Of a DNA stretch of 64,000 bases, positions 27,469 through 36,758 are shown in pieces. Numbering within the stretch: the stretch's first letter is position 1; each line of letters starts with the position of its first letter. The position numbers and the translations under genes are program-made. Source of the DNA: Microbulbifer sp. MI-G (GTDB lineage Bacteria; Pseudomonadota; Gammaproteobacteria; Pseudomonadales; Cellvibrionaceae); NCBI RefSeq assembly GCF_030440425.1, contig NZ_CP098023.1, positions 1,663,501 through 1,727,500 of the forward strand. The letters are read 5' to 3'. The notes under the pieces are model-generated. The model was not told the origin of the DNA, did no database searches, and was given only the letters and a program-made list of their open reading frames with translations.

Positions 27469-28608
27469 TTACCGGCTGGCCAGCAGTTGCCGCAATATTT
27501 CCCGGTAGATATCCTTGAGTTGGTCCAGGTGTTGTGCCTTCACACACTCGTCGATCTGATGGATGGTGGCATTTACCGGGCCCAGTTCCACCACCTGCGC
27601 ACCGGTTGGTGCGATAAAGCGGCCGTCCGAGGTGCCCCCGGCGGTGGATAGTTTGGTCACTATACCCGTGACTGTGAGAATCGCCTCCTGCACCGCCTGG
27701 ACCAGGGGCCCCCCGGCGGTGAGGAAGGGGGTTCCGGAAAGGTTGAAGTCTGCCTCGTAGCGTAGATTGTACCTGTCCAAAATACGACGCGTGCGCAGTT
27801 CCAGCTCCTCTGCGGAAGATTCGGTTGAGAAGCGCCAGTTACAGAGGAGATCCACCTCTGCGGGGATGACATTGCTGACCCCGGTGCCCCCATTGATATT
27901 GGACACCTGAAAGGTGGTGGCAGGAAAAAATTGGTTGCCCTGATCCCACTTCTCGGTGGTCAGTTCGGTCAAAGCCGGAGCCAGTGCATGGATGGGATTT
28001 TTGGCCAGGTGGGGGTAGGCCACGTGGCCCTGCACACCCAAGACCTTCAGTGCCAGGCCCAACGAACCGCGCCGACCGTTTTTGATGACGTCACCGAGAT
28101 GCTCGCTGCTGGAAGGCTCCCCGACAATACAGCAGTCGATCTGTTCCCCCCTCTCCTGTAGCCATTCAATCACTTTGACGGTGCCATCGATTGCCGGCCC
28201 TTCCTCGTCGCTGGTGACCAGAAAAGCAATGCGTCCGCAGTGCTGAGGATGCTCAGTCACAAACGCTTCACAGGCCACGACCATCGCGGCAAGAGAGCCT
28301 TTCATATCGGCGGCGCCGCGGCCATAAAGGAAGCCGTCCCGTATCTGCGGTTCGAAAGGCGGGCTGCACCAGTGTTCCTCTGGTCCGGTTGGCACCACAT
28401 CGGTATGACCGGCGAAAGCGAGCAGCGGACCCGCACTTTGTCCATTGCGAACTGCCCAGAAATTGTCGGTATCACCGTGGCGCAGCCTGATCGTTTGAAA
28501 GCCGATGTTTTTCAGGCGCTGGATCATCAGGTCCATACAACCGGCATCTTCAGGGGTGATGGAGCGGCGGCGGATCAGGTCACAGGCGAGTTCCAGGGTG
28601 GGGGTCAC
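27469..28608 (-). CDS. dapE: Succinyl-diaminopimelate desuccinylase DapE
   Basis: Cytoplasmic dizinc hydrolase releasing LL-diaminopimelate from its N-succinyl form, late in lysine and peptidoglycan precursor synthesis. Motifs for the two-metal centre are present: [22 protein letters not shown], the catalytic [20 protein letters not shown], and near the C-terminus [11 protein letters not shown] and [13 protein letters not shown]. From GTG 28608 the protein is 379 residues, the usual length, and AGGAA lies 8 bases upstream; the frame is open further. It is the last gene of the minus-strand dap block, 91 bases after dapD. Confidence 0.96.
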   Translation of the reverse strand: MTPTLELACDLIRRRSITPEDAGCMDLMIQRLKNIGFQTIRLRHGDTDNFWAVRNGQSAGPLLAFAGHTDVVPTGPEEHWCSPPFEPQIRDGFLYGRGAADMKGSLAAMVVACEAFVTEHPQHCGRIAFLVTSDEEGPAIDGTVKVIEWLQERGEQIDCCIVGEPSSSEHLGDVIKNGRRGSLGLALKVLGVQGHVAYPHLAKNPIHALAPALTELTTEKWDQGNQFFPATTFQVSNINGGTGVSNVIPAEVDLLCNWRFSTESSAEELELRTRRILDRYNLRYEADFNLSGTPFLTAGGPLVQAVQEAILTVTGIVTKLSTAGGTSDGRFIAPTGAQVVELGPVNATIHQIDECVKAQHLDQLKDIYREILRQLLASR

Positions 28609-28699
28609 GAGAGTATTCCTGTATCGGTTGTTCATCTTTGGTCGGCGCTGGGTAGTCAAAAGCGCAGGTTGCAGTGGCCGGCCCAGCGCTTGACCGCAA

Positions 28700-29734
28700 C
28701 TAATTGCTATGCAAGACGGTATTCAGCTCAACGGCGCTTTTGTTGGTCAAGCACTCCACCGCGCCATTGGTGGAGTTCCTGCGAAAGAGCAGGTCGGACT
28801 TGCCGGCCAGCGCGCGCGCCTTGATGTGCTCTACCAACTGGCCGCTGTCATCCATCAGAGCGACTTTGGTGCCGGCGGTAATGTAGAGGCCGGCCTCCAC
28901 CGTGCAGCGATCCCCCAGGGGAATACCGATGCCGGCGTTGGCACCGAGCAGGCAGTTTTCGCCCACGGAAATGACGATATTCCCACCTCCGGAAAGGGTG
29001 CCCATAGTGGAACTGCCACCCCCCAGATCCGATCCCTGGTGGACAAAGACCCCGGCGGAGATACGCCCCTCGATCATATTGGGGCCTTGGGTACCGGCGT
29101 TAAAGTTGACAAAACCCTCGTGCATGATGGTGGTGCCTTCGCCCAAATAGGCGCCGAGGCGCACGCGCGCGGTATGGGCGATACGGATCCCGGCGGGCAC
29201 CACGTAATCGGTCATTTTGGGGAATTTGTCCACACAGGACACCGTGAGAAATTCTCCTTTAAGCCTGGCCTCCAACTGGCGCTGGGGTAGCTCTGTCAGG
29301 TCAATCGCACCCTGGTTTGTCCAGGCGACGTTGACCAGCCTGGAAAAGATGCCCTCCAGATTGGTCTCGTGGGGTTTCACCAGGCGGTGGGAGAGCAGGT
29401 GTAACTTCAGGTAGGCCTCGGGTACAGATTGTGGTGGTGCATCACTGCAGAGCACAACAACCGTGAGGGGGCGTCCGGTGGTGGCGAATCGCTGGAGAAT
29501 TTCTGCCTGCTCGTCGGCGCCAGCACGCAGTAGTGTATCTGCGAGGATGGGCAGGTGAGTGGCGCTCAGGGGCAGGCTGTGGTTGCCGCCATCGATGTGC
29601 AGGGTTTCCTTTACTGCAGCGGCCACGGCGGTGCTGGGCTTAAACAGTGGCTTGGGGTAGAAGACTTCCAGCCAGTCGCCCTTGCTGTTACAGGTACCGA
29701 TACCAAACCCGATACTATAGGTATTGTCCTTCAA
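28700..29734 (-). CDS. dapD: Tetrahydrodipicolinate N-succinyltransferase DapD
   Basis: Transfers succinyl from succinyl-CoA to tetrahydrodipicolinate, committing carbon to the succinylase branch of lysine synthesis. The 344-residue length and sequence match the longer Pseudomonas-type DapD. The C-terminal half is a left-handed beta helix of hexapeptide repeats ([25 protein letters not shown], read in parts; [21 protein letters not shown]) with the [10 protein letters not shown] substrate loop. It follows the ArsC-like gene by 9 bases and is followed by dapE, so dapC-nth-arsC-dapD is probably one transcript. It acts as a trimer in the family. Confidence 0.95.
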   Translation of the reverse strand: MKDNTYSIGFGIGTCNSKGDWLEVFYPKPLFKPSTAVAAAVKETLHIDGGNHSLPLSATHLPILADTLLRAGADEQAEILQRFATTGRPLTVVVLCSDAPPQSVPEAYLKLHLLSHRLVKPHETNLEGIFSRLVNVAWTNQGAIDLTELPQRQLEARLKGEFLTVSCVDKFPKMTDYVVPAGIRIAHTARVRLGAYLGEGTTIMHEGFVNFNAGTQGPNMIEGRISAGVFVHQGSDLGGGSSTMGTLSGGGNIVISVGENCLLGANAGIGIPLGDRCTVEAGLYITAGTKVALMDDSGQLVEHIKARALAGKSDLLFRRNSTNGAVECLTNKSAVELNTVLHSN

Positions 29735-29743
29735 TGTTCTCTC

Positions 29744-30103
29744 CTAGTTGTACTGGCCGGTGAGCTGGGCGAATTCCGCTTCTTTAAAACCGAAGCGGGT
29801 GCTGTCAGCGGTGCTGGTCACTGGGCGTCTGATCAGGGTGGGCGTCTCGCTGGCAAGTGCCAGTGCCGTATCGTTGTCCATACAGTTTTTCTGTTCGTCG
29901 CTGAGAGCCCGCCAACTGGTGGATCGGCGGTTCAGCACTTCCTGCCAGCCAAACTCCTGCAGCCAGCGCTTGAGGGGCACAGCCTGCATGCCGTCCTCAC
30001 GGAAATCGTGAAAATGGTGATCGATCCCATTTTTCTCAAGCCATTTGCGGGCTTTCTTCACGGTATCGCAGTTTTTTATGCCGTACAGAGTAATCACAAT
30101 CAT
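29744..30103 (-). CDS. ArsC/Spx family protein (YffB-like)
   Basis: Thioredoxin-fold protein of 119 residues of the arsenate reductase/Spx superfamily. The active-site loop YGIKNCDTVKKARKWLE carries one Cys in the position used by YffB; TLIRRPV is the cis-proline region. Single-Cys members of this type seldom reduce arsenate, and their role is unknown. Such a gene between dapC and dapD is the standard arrangement in Pseudomonas-like bacteria. The ATG overlaps the nth stop by 4 bases (ATGA), indicating translational coupling; the in-frame upstream part belongs to nth. Confidence 0.9.
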   Translation of the reverse strand: MIVITLYGIKNCDTVKKARKWLEKNGIDHHFHDFREDGMQAVPLKRWLQEFGWQEVLNRRSTSWRALSDEQKNCMDNDTALALASETPTLIRRPVTSTADSTRFGFKEAEFAQLTGQYN

Positions 30104-30768
30104 GCCTTTTTGGTTTTCTTTGGATTTTTGCGGTTGGGGTAACAGGTAGTGCAGATCTCGCACTGGGTACCGTCACAGCCCCGCGCGGAGCAGAATTCCC
30201 GACCGTAGAAAATAATCTGCAAATGTAATTTATTCCACTTTTCTTTAGGGAAAAGTCGCTTCAGATCTTTTTCGGTCTGGTTGACGTTCCTGCCGCTGGT
30301 GAGCCCCCAGCGCTGGGCCAGGCGATGAATATGGGTGTCAACCGGGAAGGCCGGGTGGCCGAAAGCCTGTGACATCACCACGCTGGCGGTTTTGTGGCCG
30401 ACGCCGGGGAGGGTTTCCAGTGCAGCCATATTTTCCGGTACGGCGCTGTGGTATTCATTGACCAGAATTTGTGACAGTTTGCTGATCGCCTTGGATTTCT
30501 GCGGTGACAACCCGCAGGGACGGATAACCGCCTGGATTTTTTCCACGGGAACCAGGGCCATGTCCCGGGGGTTATCCGCCAGCTTCCAGAGCGCGGGAGT
30601 GACCTGGTTGACGCGTTCGTCGGTACACTGGGCGGACAGCAGCACTGCAACCAGCAGGGTATAGGGGTCTTTGTGGTCGAGAGGGACGGGGGTTTCCGGA
30701 TAGATTGCCTCCAATTGCTGCTGGATATAGGCTACCCGCTCTCGCTTGAGTAGATTTCTTACTGCCAT
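30100..30768 (-). CDS. nth: Endonuclease III-like DNA glycosylase (atypical Nth)
   Basis: HhH-GPD glycosylase/AP lyase of 222 residues for oxidised pyrimidines in base excision repair. The helix-hairpin-helix LPGVGHKTASVV with catalytic Lys and the catalytic Asp of FPVDTHIHRLAQRW are intact. Sequence style (LDHKDPYTLLVAVLLSAQCTDERVN, LHLQIIFYGRE) recalls the Bacteroidetes-type Nth rather than E. coli Nth. The C-terminal cysteines are spaced C-x4-C-x4-C-x2-C-x2-C, not the usual C-x6-C-x2-C-x5-C, so the 4Fe-4S cluster may be altered. It sits unusually inside the dap operon, overlapping the ArsC-like gene by 4 bases. Confidence 0.92.
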   Translation of the reverse strand: MAVRNLLKRERVAYIQQQLEAIYPETPVPLDHKDPYTLLVAVLLSAQCTDERVNQVTPALWKLADNPRDMALVPVEKIQAVIRPCGLSPQKSKAISKLSQILVNEYHSAVPENMAALETLPGVGHKTASVVMSQAFGHPAFPVDTHIHRLAQRWGLTSGRNVNQTEKDLKRLFPKEKWNKLHLQIIFYGREFCSARGCDGTQCEICTTCYPNRKNPKKTKKA

Positions 30769-30823
30769 GCTTCGCTACGCCTGGGTTGGGCTCCTGTAAT
30801 GGTATTTCTTTGCCGGGGGTGCC

Positions 30824-31996
30824 TTAACGGCAGAAGGTTCGAATGCGCTGAGCGGCCTCCACACATTCCTGCAGTGTTGCCACCAGTGCAATGCGCACAT
30901 AACTGCTGCCGGGATTCACACCTTCGCTGTCGCGGGCCAGATAGGCTCCCGGGAGTACGGTGATATTCTGTTGTCGAAACAGGGTTTTGGCAAAGTGTTC
31001 GCCATCGCCGACAAAGGGCCACAGATAAAAGCCGGCCTGGGGCCGCTCTACGTCGAGGCAACCATTGAGGATATCGAGTACAGTGGTAAATTTCTCCCGA
31101 TAGATCGCGCGATTTTGCCGCACGTGCTGTTCATCCCGCCAGGCGGCGACGGACGCGTACTGCGCGTAGAGTGGCATGGCGCAGCCGTGATAGGTGCGAT
31201 AGAGTGAGAATTTTTCCAGCAGTTGTGCATCGCCTGCAACAAACCCTGAGCGCAACCCGGGTAAGTTGGAGCGCTTCGACAGACTGTGAAAAACCACGCA
31301 GCGGCGGAAGTCGCTGCGGCCGATGTCCTCGCAAGCCTGCAGGAGGCCCACTGGGGGTGCCCCTTCGTCGAAGTAGAGTTCCGAGTAGCACTCGTCTGCG
31401 GCAATGGTGAAATCGTAGCGGTCCGCCAACCGGATCAGCTGATGAAAATCCGCAGCCTCCAGCATGGCGCCGGTGGGGTTGCCCGGCGAGCAGAGATAGA
31501 CAAGATCGCACTGGTGCCACACCGCCGCGGAAACCGCGGCGAAATCCGCTTTGAAGCCATTTGCGGCCTGGCAGTTGACAAGGTGTGGTTTGGCACCGGC
31601 GAGCAGTGCGCCCCCTTCATAGATCTGGTAGAAGGGATTGGGCATCAATACTTTGCTGCCCGTTGACACCATGGCTTGGGCGAAGGCAAACAACCCTTCG
31701 CGGGTACCGCTGAGCGGCAATACCTGGGTTTCGGCGCAGACGTTTGCAAGCTGAAATCGCGCCCGCAGCCAATTGGCAATGGCCGCCCTCAGAGGCGCTA
31801 TGCCCCTGGTAGACGGATATTGCGGGAGCTTGTCCAGATGCTCGATGAGTTCGTCGCAGACAAATGCCGGCGGTGTGTGTTTTGGTTCGCCCATAGCGAG
31901 GGCGATATGTGGTTTATCCGCCGGCTTCAGTCCCGCTTTCAAAGACCGGAGTTTGCTGAAGGGATAGGGCTGCAGCCGATCCAGATTGGGGTTCAT
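30824..31996 (-). CDS. dapC: Succinyldiaminopimelate transaminase DapC
   Basis: PLP-dependent class I/II aminotransferase of 390 residues converting N-succinyl-2-amino-6-ketopimelate to N-succinyl-LL-diaminopimelate. The PLP Lys lies in FHSLSKRSNLPGLRSGF; CSPGNPTGA and AADECYSELYF are the usual cofactor-contacting motifs, and YVRIALVATLQEC holds the carboxylate-binding Arg. Assignment to DapC rather than another aminotransferase rests on the sequence start (MNPNLDRLQPYPFSKLRSL) and on its place 23 bases after glnD and upstream of dapD, as in Pseudomonas. Confidence 0.94.
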   Translation of the reverse strand: MNPNLDRLQPYPFSKLRSLKAGLKPADKPHIALAMGEPKHTPPAFVCDELIEHLDKLPQYPSTRGIAPLRAAIANWLRARFQLANVCAETQVLPLSGTREGLFAFAQAMVSTGSKVLMPNPFYQIYEGGALLAGAKPHLVNCQAANGFKADFAAVSAAVWHQCDLVYLCSPGNPTGAMLEAADFHQLIRLADRYDFTIAADECYSELYFDEGAPPVGLLQACEDIGRSDFRRCVVFHSLSKRSNLPGLRSGFVAGDAQLLEKFSLYRTYHGCAMPLYAQYASVAAWRDEQHVRQNRAIYREKFTTVLDILNGCLDVERPQAGFYLWPFVGDGEHFAKTLFRQQNITVLPGAYLARDSEGVNPGSSYVRIALVATLQECVEAAQRIRTFCR

Positions 31997-32019
31997 GGCA
32001 GTGTTGTCCGCGGTTTCAA

Positions 32020-34734
32020 TTAGGGCTGCTGTGGCGCCCGGTAGTCGTCCAGCTCCCGACAGATGGCCTCCTCCAGTGCGCGATTGGCCTCTGTTGCACG
32101 GAGTGGTCGGCCCTCGGCATCGGTAATGTGGAAGACATCCTCCACGCGCTCCCCGAGGGTAGTTATCCTGGCGTTGTGCAGGCGCAGGCCATGGGCAATA
32201 AAAATACGTGCGATGCGCGCGAGCAGGCCGGGCCTGTCTGCACTGGTTATCTCCAGGGTGCTGTAGTGGTCACCGGGCTCGGTGGACAGATGTGCCCGAC
32301 TCTCCAGCTCAAACATTTTTAAACGCCGGGGCGTGCGCCGCTGTATAACCTTGGAATAGTCCTCCACCAGGGCCAGTTCCCGTTGCAGCGTATCGCGAAT
32401 CTGCCGCAATCGCTGCGGTTCGTCCAGCAGGGGCTGGCCGGATTCATCCAGTACGTAAAAGGTGTCAAGGGTATAGCCAGAGGCGGAATTGTACAGGCGC
32501 GCATCGTGCACGCTCAGATTGAGCAAGTCGAGGCCGGTCACCGCGGCGGCAAATACATTGGGCCTGTCGGGCGTGTACACGAAGACCTGAGTGGCGCCGT
32601 CGTGCTCGCCGGGGCCGGAATTGCGGGTGAGCACCAGGGTATCACGCTGCTCCAGCGGGGTATTGCCGTGCAGTTCGTGGATCGCGGCGGTGTGCCAGGC
32701 AATGTTGTCGGCACTCTCGCGTACAAAGTAGTCCTCGCCCATCTGCGCCCAAATACTCTTTACCCCAGTCTCGGACAGCCCCAGGGCGCGCAGCTTCTCC
32801 AGAGCCTGGCCGCGGGTTTCGGCAATAATTTCCTCGCGATCAATGGGATTCTCAAGTCCCCGGCGCAGGGCGTGCTGGGTGGCCTGGTAGAGTTGGCGCA
32901 ATAGACTGGCGCGCCAGCTATTCCACAGTTCCGGATTAGTGGCATTAATATCTGCCACTGTCAAAGCGTAGAGGTAATCCAGGTGCTCGCGATCACCTAC
33001 TTCGCGGGCGAAGGCATGCACCACTTCCGGGTCGCTGATGTCCTGTTTTTGGGATACCTGGCTCATCAGCAGGTGTTTTTCCACAAGCCAGCAGACCAGG
33101 CGCTGGTCCCGTGCGGGCAACTGGTGACGTTGGCAAAAATGAACAGCATCCAGAACACCGAGCTTTGAGTGATCACCGCCGCGACCCTTGGCGATATCGT
33201 GGTAGAGGCCGGCGATATACAGCAACTCCGGTTGGCGCATGCGAGTGAGTATCTCCGCGGCAATGGGAAACCGCTCCTGAGCTTCGGGGCTGCGAAAACT
33301 GCGCATATTGCGCACAACCTGCAGGGTGTGCGCATCTACGGTGTAAATGTGGAAGAGATCGTGCTGCATCTGCCCTGTGACCCGTCCGAACTCCGGCAGG
33401 TAGCGCCCGAGAATGCCATAGCGAGTCATGCGTGTGAGCTGGCTGGAGAGGCCGCGCGGCGAGCGCAGCAACTGCATAAACAGCGCGCTATTGGCCGGGT
33501 TGGCACGAAAGTCTTCATTGATCAAGAGGCGGTGTGCCCGTATCAGGCGAATGGTGGAGGCGCGTACGCCAGTGATCTTTGGGTTTTGAGCCATCAGCAC
33601 GAAAATTTCCAGCAGTGCCGAGGGGTGCTCGCTAAAAACCTGGGGGTAGGTAACTTCAATGGTATCGTCACGCAGCTGAAAGCGCTCGTTTACCGGAGTG
33701 ATGGTGTGTACCCTGCCGCGCTGCAGGATCACTTCGCCGAGATACTGCAGGAGTACATCATTGAGTTCGCGCAATGACATGACGACACGGTAGTAATTGT
33801 GCATAAATTGCTCTACTGCCAGCTGTGAGTCGGTGTCTACGTAACCAAATTGTTTTGCCAGCGTTCTCTGGTAATCGAACAGCAGGCGCTCCTCAGCGCG
33901 TCCGGCGAGCAGGTGCAGGCCGTAGCGCAGGCGCCACAGAAAGGTCTCGCCGGAGCGTAGGATGGCAAATTCCTCCTCGGTTAACAGTCTGCCCTGTAGC
34001 TGCTTCAGGCTGCGTATGGGGAAGAAGTACTTGGCAACCCAGGTGATGGTCTGGATATCCCGCAGTCCGCCGGGAGTGTTTTTGATGTTGGGCTCCAGGA
34101 TATTTTCCCCCGCCTGCTGGCGGTTATGGCGCGCTTCCTGCTCGGCGAGCTTGGCGAGGAAAAATGCTTCTGCGGGCCATGGTTTGCTGTGGTCCATGTG
34201 GACTGCCAGCTGTTTTCCGGGTTTCTCGTCCCCGACTACGGTGCGGGATTCAGTGAGGTTTGTGACAACGGTAATATCCTGTGCGGCCAGTGCCAGGCAT
34301 TCCTCCACGCTGCGCACCGAGTGACCGATATCCAGGCCCAGATCCCAGAGAAAAGTCACGAGCTGCTCGATGTTGTCCACGCTACCGGTATCGAGGCTGC
34401 TGTCGGTGAGTATCAGCAGATCGATGTCCGAATGTGGGTGCAGCTCGCCCCGGCCGTAGCCCCCGACGGCAAGCAGTCCGATACCGGGCTTCCAGAGGTA
34501 CTGGTGCCAGGCGTAGTGCAACAGGCAGTCCACAAATAGCGCGCGGTCATGTACCAGGGTGCCCACGTCCTCCCCTTCGCGGAACCTTTCCGTCATCTGC
34601 TGCTCTGCCGCACTGACGGCGTCCTTGAAAATCTGAAGCGGTGGCTTGTCACCGGCGGCGAGGTCCCGGCGAAAGCGGGTCTGATCAAAGAAAAACAGGG
34701 GGGGCTCGAAGTAAGGGGGGCTGGCCGGCTGCAT
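32020..34734 (-). CDS. glnD: PII uridylyltransferase GlnD
   Basis: Bifunctional nitrogen sensor of 904 residues that uridylylates PII proteins when glutamine is low and de-uridylylates them when it is high. Domains in order: nucleotidyltransferase (GYGRGELHPHSDIDLLIL), a helical GlnD PII-UTase domain, an HD phosphohydrolase (GLYHDIAKGRGGDHS) and two ACT domains (FAAAVTGLDLLNLSVHDARL; SADRPGLLARIARIF) that bind glutamine. ATG 34734 was chosen because it gives the usual length; a TTG at 34797 would add 21 atypical residues. It lies between map and dapC in the conserved map-glnD-dap order. Confidence 0.95.
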   Translation of the reverse strand: MQPASPPYFEPPLFFFDQTRFRRDLAAGDKPPLQIFKDAVSAAEQQMTERFREGEDVGTLVHDRALFVDCLLHYAWHQYLWKPGIGLLAVGGYGRGELHPHSDIDLLILTDSSLDTGSVDNIEQLVTFLWDLGLDIGHSVRSVEECLALAAQDITVVTNLTESRTVVGDEKPGKQLAVHMDHSKPWPAEAFFLAKLAEQEARHNRQQAGENILEPNIKNTPGGLRDIQTITWVAKYFFPIRSLKQLQGRLLTEEEFAILRSGETFLWRLRYGLHLLAGRAEERLLFDYQRTLAKQFGYVDTDSQLAVEQFMHNYYRVVMSLRELNDVLLQYLGEVILQRGRVHTITPVNERFQLRDDTIEVTYPQVFSEHPSALLEIFVLMAQNPKITGVRASTIRLIRAHRLLINEDFRANPANSALFMQLLRSPRGLSSQLTRMTRYGILGRYLPEFGRVTGQMQHDLFHIYTVDAHTLQVVRNMRSFRSPEAQERFPIAAEILTRMRQPELLYIAGLYHDIAKGRGGDHSKLGVLDAVHFCQRHQLPARDQRLVCWLVEKHLLMSQVSQKQDISDPEVVHAFAREVGDREHLDYLYALTVADINATNPELWNSWRASLLRQLYQATQHALRRGLENPIDREEIIAETRGQALEKLRALGLSETGVKSIWAQMGEDYFVRESADNIAWHTAAIHELHGNTPLEQRDTLVLTRNSGPGEHDGATQVFVYTPDRPNVFAAAVTGLDLLNLSVHDARLYNSASGYTLDTFYVLDESGQPLLDEPQRLRQIRDTLQRELALVEDYSKVIQRRTPRRLKMFELESRAHLSTEPGDHYSTLEITSADRPGLLARIARIFIAHGLRLHNARITTLGERVEDVFHITDAEGRPLRATEANRALEEAICRELDDYRAPQQP

Positions 34735-34833
34735 GGATAGATCCGCTTGGCTGTGTTCTGGTATGTGAATGCCGCAGGGAGTCCCAGCATCAATCAACCG
34801 AAGCCGGGCGTTGTGATGCGTACAGCGTGCTGG

Positions 34834-35604
34834 CTAAAAATGCTCTTCGCTCCTTGCGGTCAGTATCTCCACGCCGCTGTCGGTGACTGCCATTGTGTGT
34901 TCCCACTGTGCAGACAGGCGACGGTCTTTGGTAATAGCAGTCCAGCCGTCACTGAGGACACGGGTAACGGCTTTGCCCGCGTTGATCATTGGCTCGATGG
35001 TGAAGGTCATGCCCTCCCTCAGTGCGTCCCCAGTGCCCGGCTGGCCGTAGTGCAATATTTGTGGCTCCTCGTGGAAGACGTCGCCGATACCGTGACCACA
35101 GAAATCACGCACCACGGAGTAGTAATTCTTTTCTGCGTGTTGCTGTATAACGTGGCCGATGTCACCGAGGGTTGTGCCTGGACGTACTATCTCGATAGCT
35201 TTGTACAGGCATTCCTGGGTGACGCGCACCAGGCGCTCGGCATGTGTCGCAGGTTTGCCGGCAAAGAACATTTTACTGGTGTCGCCGTACCAGCCATCTT
35301 TGATGACGGTGACATCAATATTGATGATGTCCCCCTTTTTCAAGATCTTGTTTTTGGACGGTATACCGTGGCAAACCACTTCGTTAACCGAAGTACAGAT
35401 GGATTTGGGAAAACCGCGGTAGCCGAGGCAGGCGGGGATCGCTTTTTGTACATTGACTATATGGTCGTGGCAGCGCTGGTCCAATTCTTCCGTACTGACT
35501 CCGGGGACGACATACTCGCCAATCATTTCCAGGACCTCTGCAGCGAGGCGACCTGCAGTGCGCATCTTGGCGATCTGTTCCGGGGTCTTGATGATCGAAG
35601 TCAT
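34834..35604 (-). CDS. map: Methionine aminopeptidase type I
   Basis: Cytoplasmic dimetal hydrolase of 256 residues that removes the initiator Met from nascent proteins. The five metal ligands are visible: two Asp in NIDVTVIKDGWYGDTSKMF, His in CGHGIGDVFHEEP, Glu in FTIEPMI and Glu in AQWEHTMAV. HGIP with the substrate His precedes them. ATG 35604 begins the family sequence (MTSIIKTPEQIAKMR); the frame is open upstream into the shared map/rpsB promoter region. It is divergent from rpsB, as is common in Gammaproteobacteria. Confidence 0.96.
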   Translation of the reverse strand: MTSIIKTPEQIAKMRTAGRLAAEVLEMIGEYVVPGVSTEELDQRCHDHIVNVQKAIPACLGYRGFPKSICTSVNEVVCHGIPSKNKILKKGDIINIDVTVIKDGWYGDTSKMFFAGKPATHAERLVRVTQECLYKAIEIVRPGTTLGDIGHVIQQHAEKNYYSVVRDFCGHGIGDVFHEEPQILHYGQPGTGDALREGMTFTIEPMINAGKAVTRVLSDGWTAITKDRRLSAQWEHTMAVTDSGVEILTARSEEHF

Positions 35605-35729
35605 GCGTATCCTTTGTCTCTGTGTCAAGGGAGGGGCCCGATACAAGGCGCCATTGTAGCGGATTGCCGCTGGCGGGGCATACCGTGCCGGTCCCGGCTG
35701 CACTGGGGCGGGCTTATTGCCTGCCTATC

Positions 35730-35758
35730 TTCACTCGGGTTGGGGATTGTGGTATAAA
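35730..35758 (+). promoter_or_regulatory. Candidate rpsB promoter
   Basis: A TTCACT box at 35730-35735 and TATAAA at 35753-35758 with a 17-bp spacer would start transcription about 130 bases before rpsB. The -35 match is 4 of 6; the -10 match is good. Confidence 0.45.
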
Positions 35759-35764
35759 GCGCGC

Positions 35765-35890
35765 CGCTCCCGACTACTTCGAGCTTTCGGGGCGAAAAAT
35801 GCCGAACACGCATCGGCACATGTATCTGGGTGCCTCGAGAGGGGTTGATGCATGGGATGTGTGGAAGTCTAACCCGTACAGTTAAAGGTT
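35765..35890 (+). promoter_or_regulatory. Long rpsB 5' leader, possible S2 autoregulatory element
   Basis: About 130 bases separate the candidate promoter from rpsB, with local hairpins such as GCCGA/TCGGC (within 35812-35818). Gammaproteobacterial rpsB transcripts carry a structured leader through which S2 represses rpsB-tsf. The position fits; the fold was not computed. Confidence 0.35.
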
Positions 35891-35894
35891 TATT

Positions 35895-36644
35895 ATGCCG
35901 CAAGTAAGCATGCGCGACATGTTGCAGGCCGGTGTCCATTTTGGCCACCAGACCCGCTATTGGAACCCGAAGATGGGTCAATTCATCTTTGGCGCCCGTA
36001 ATAAGATTCACATCATCAACCTTGAGCACACTGTGCCGGCTTTTAATGAAGCCCTGCAGGTGATCAAGGGGATGGCTGCCCAGAAAAAAAAGATACTGTT
36101 CGTAGGCACCAAGCGCGCCGCACAGAAGTCTGTTAAAGAGCAGGCTGAGCGCTGTGGCCAGCCTTACGTCAGTAATCGCTGGCTGGGTGGAATGCTCACC
36201 AACTACAAAACGATCCGCGCTTCTATCAAGCGTTTTCGCGATCTGGAAACCCAATCCCGGGATGGTACCTTTGAAAAGCTGACCAAGAAGGAAGCTCTGA
36301 TGCGCACCCGCACCATGGAGAAGCTGGAGCGCTCTATTGGGGGTATCAAGGATATGGGCGGTCTGCCTGACGCGGTCTTTGTTATTGATGTTGAGCACGA
36401 GCGCATTGCTATCCAGGAGGCGAACAAGCTGGGCATTCCGGTCATCGGTGTTGTCGATACCAACAGCGATCCCTCTGGCGTCGATTATGTGATTCCCGGC
36501 AACGACGACGCGATCCGCGCTATTAAGCTTTACACCACAGCGGTGGCGGACGCAGTACTTGCCGGTGCGACCGAGGCCGGCAGTGCTGTGACCAAAAAAG
36601 ACGAATACGTTGAAGCTAGTGATGATGAAGCGGCTGCAGAGTAA
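35895..36644 (+). CDS. rpsB: 30S ribosomal protein S2
   Basis: Structural protein of the small subunit, 249 residues, binding S1 and 16S rRNA at the platform side. It opens with [27 protein letters not shown] and includes [31 protein letters not shown] and [14 protein letters not shown], all typical of S2. The C-terminal tail is acidic (ASDDEAAAE). It heads the plus-strand translation/envelope block and is separated from tsf by a hairpin that may attenuate read-through. Confidence 0.98.
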   Translation: MPQVSMRDMLQAGVHFGHQTRYWNPKMGQFIFGARNKIHIINLEHTVPAFNEALQVIKGMAAQKKKILFVGTKRAAQKSVKEQAERCGQPYVSNRWLGGMLTNYKTIRASIKRFRDLETQSRDGTFEKLTKKEALMRTRTMEKLERSIGGIKDMGGLPDAVFVIDVEHERIAIQEANKLGIPVIGVVDTNSDPSGVDYVIPGNDDAIRAIKLYTTAVADAVLAGATEAGSAVTKKDEYVEASDDEAAAE

Positions 36645-36691
36645 TTTGCTGGATGCCATGGTGTAGCACAGTAGCGTTACACTGCGAACTT

Positions 36692-36723
36692 AAAAAAGGG
36701 GCCCGGGTAACGGCCCCTTTTTT
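36692..36723 (+). terminator. Terminator/attenuator between rpsB and tsf
   Basis: AAAAAAGGGGCC and GGCCCCTTTTTT form a 12-bp stem with an 8-base loop, ending in a T-run. It lies 48 bases past the rpsB stop and 36 before tsf. Partial termination here would make more S2 than EF-Ts, as known for this gene pair. Confidence 0.85.
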
Positions 36724-36758
36724 CTAATTTTTAGTAATAGAACCCCGAGGATTTAATC

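Noticed and set aside
27116..27547. 143-codon minus-strand open frame
   Set aside because: It overlaps the dapE 3' end in another frame, has an odd Pro/Gln/Thr-rich composition, and shows no family or ribosome site.
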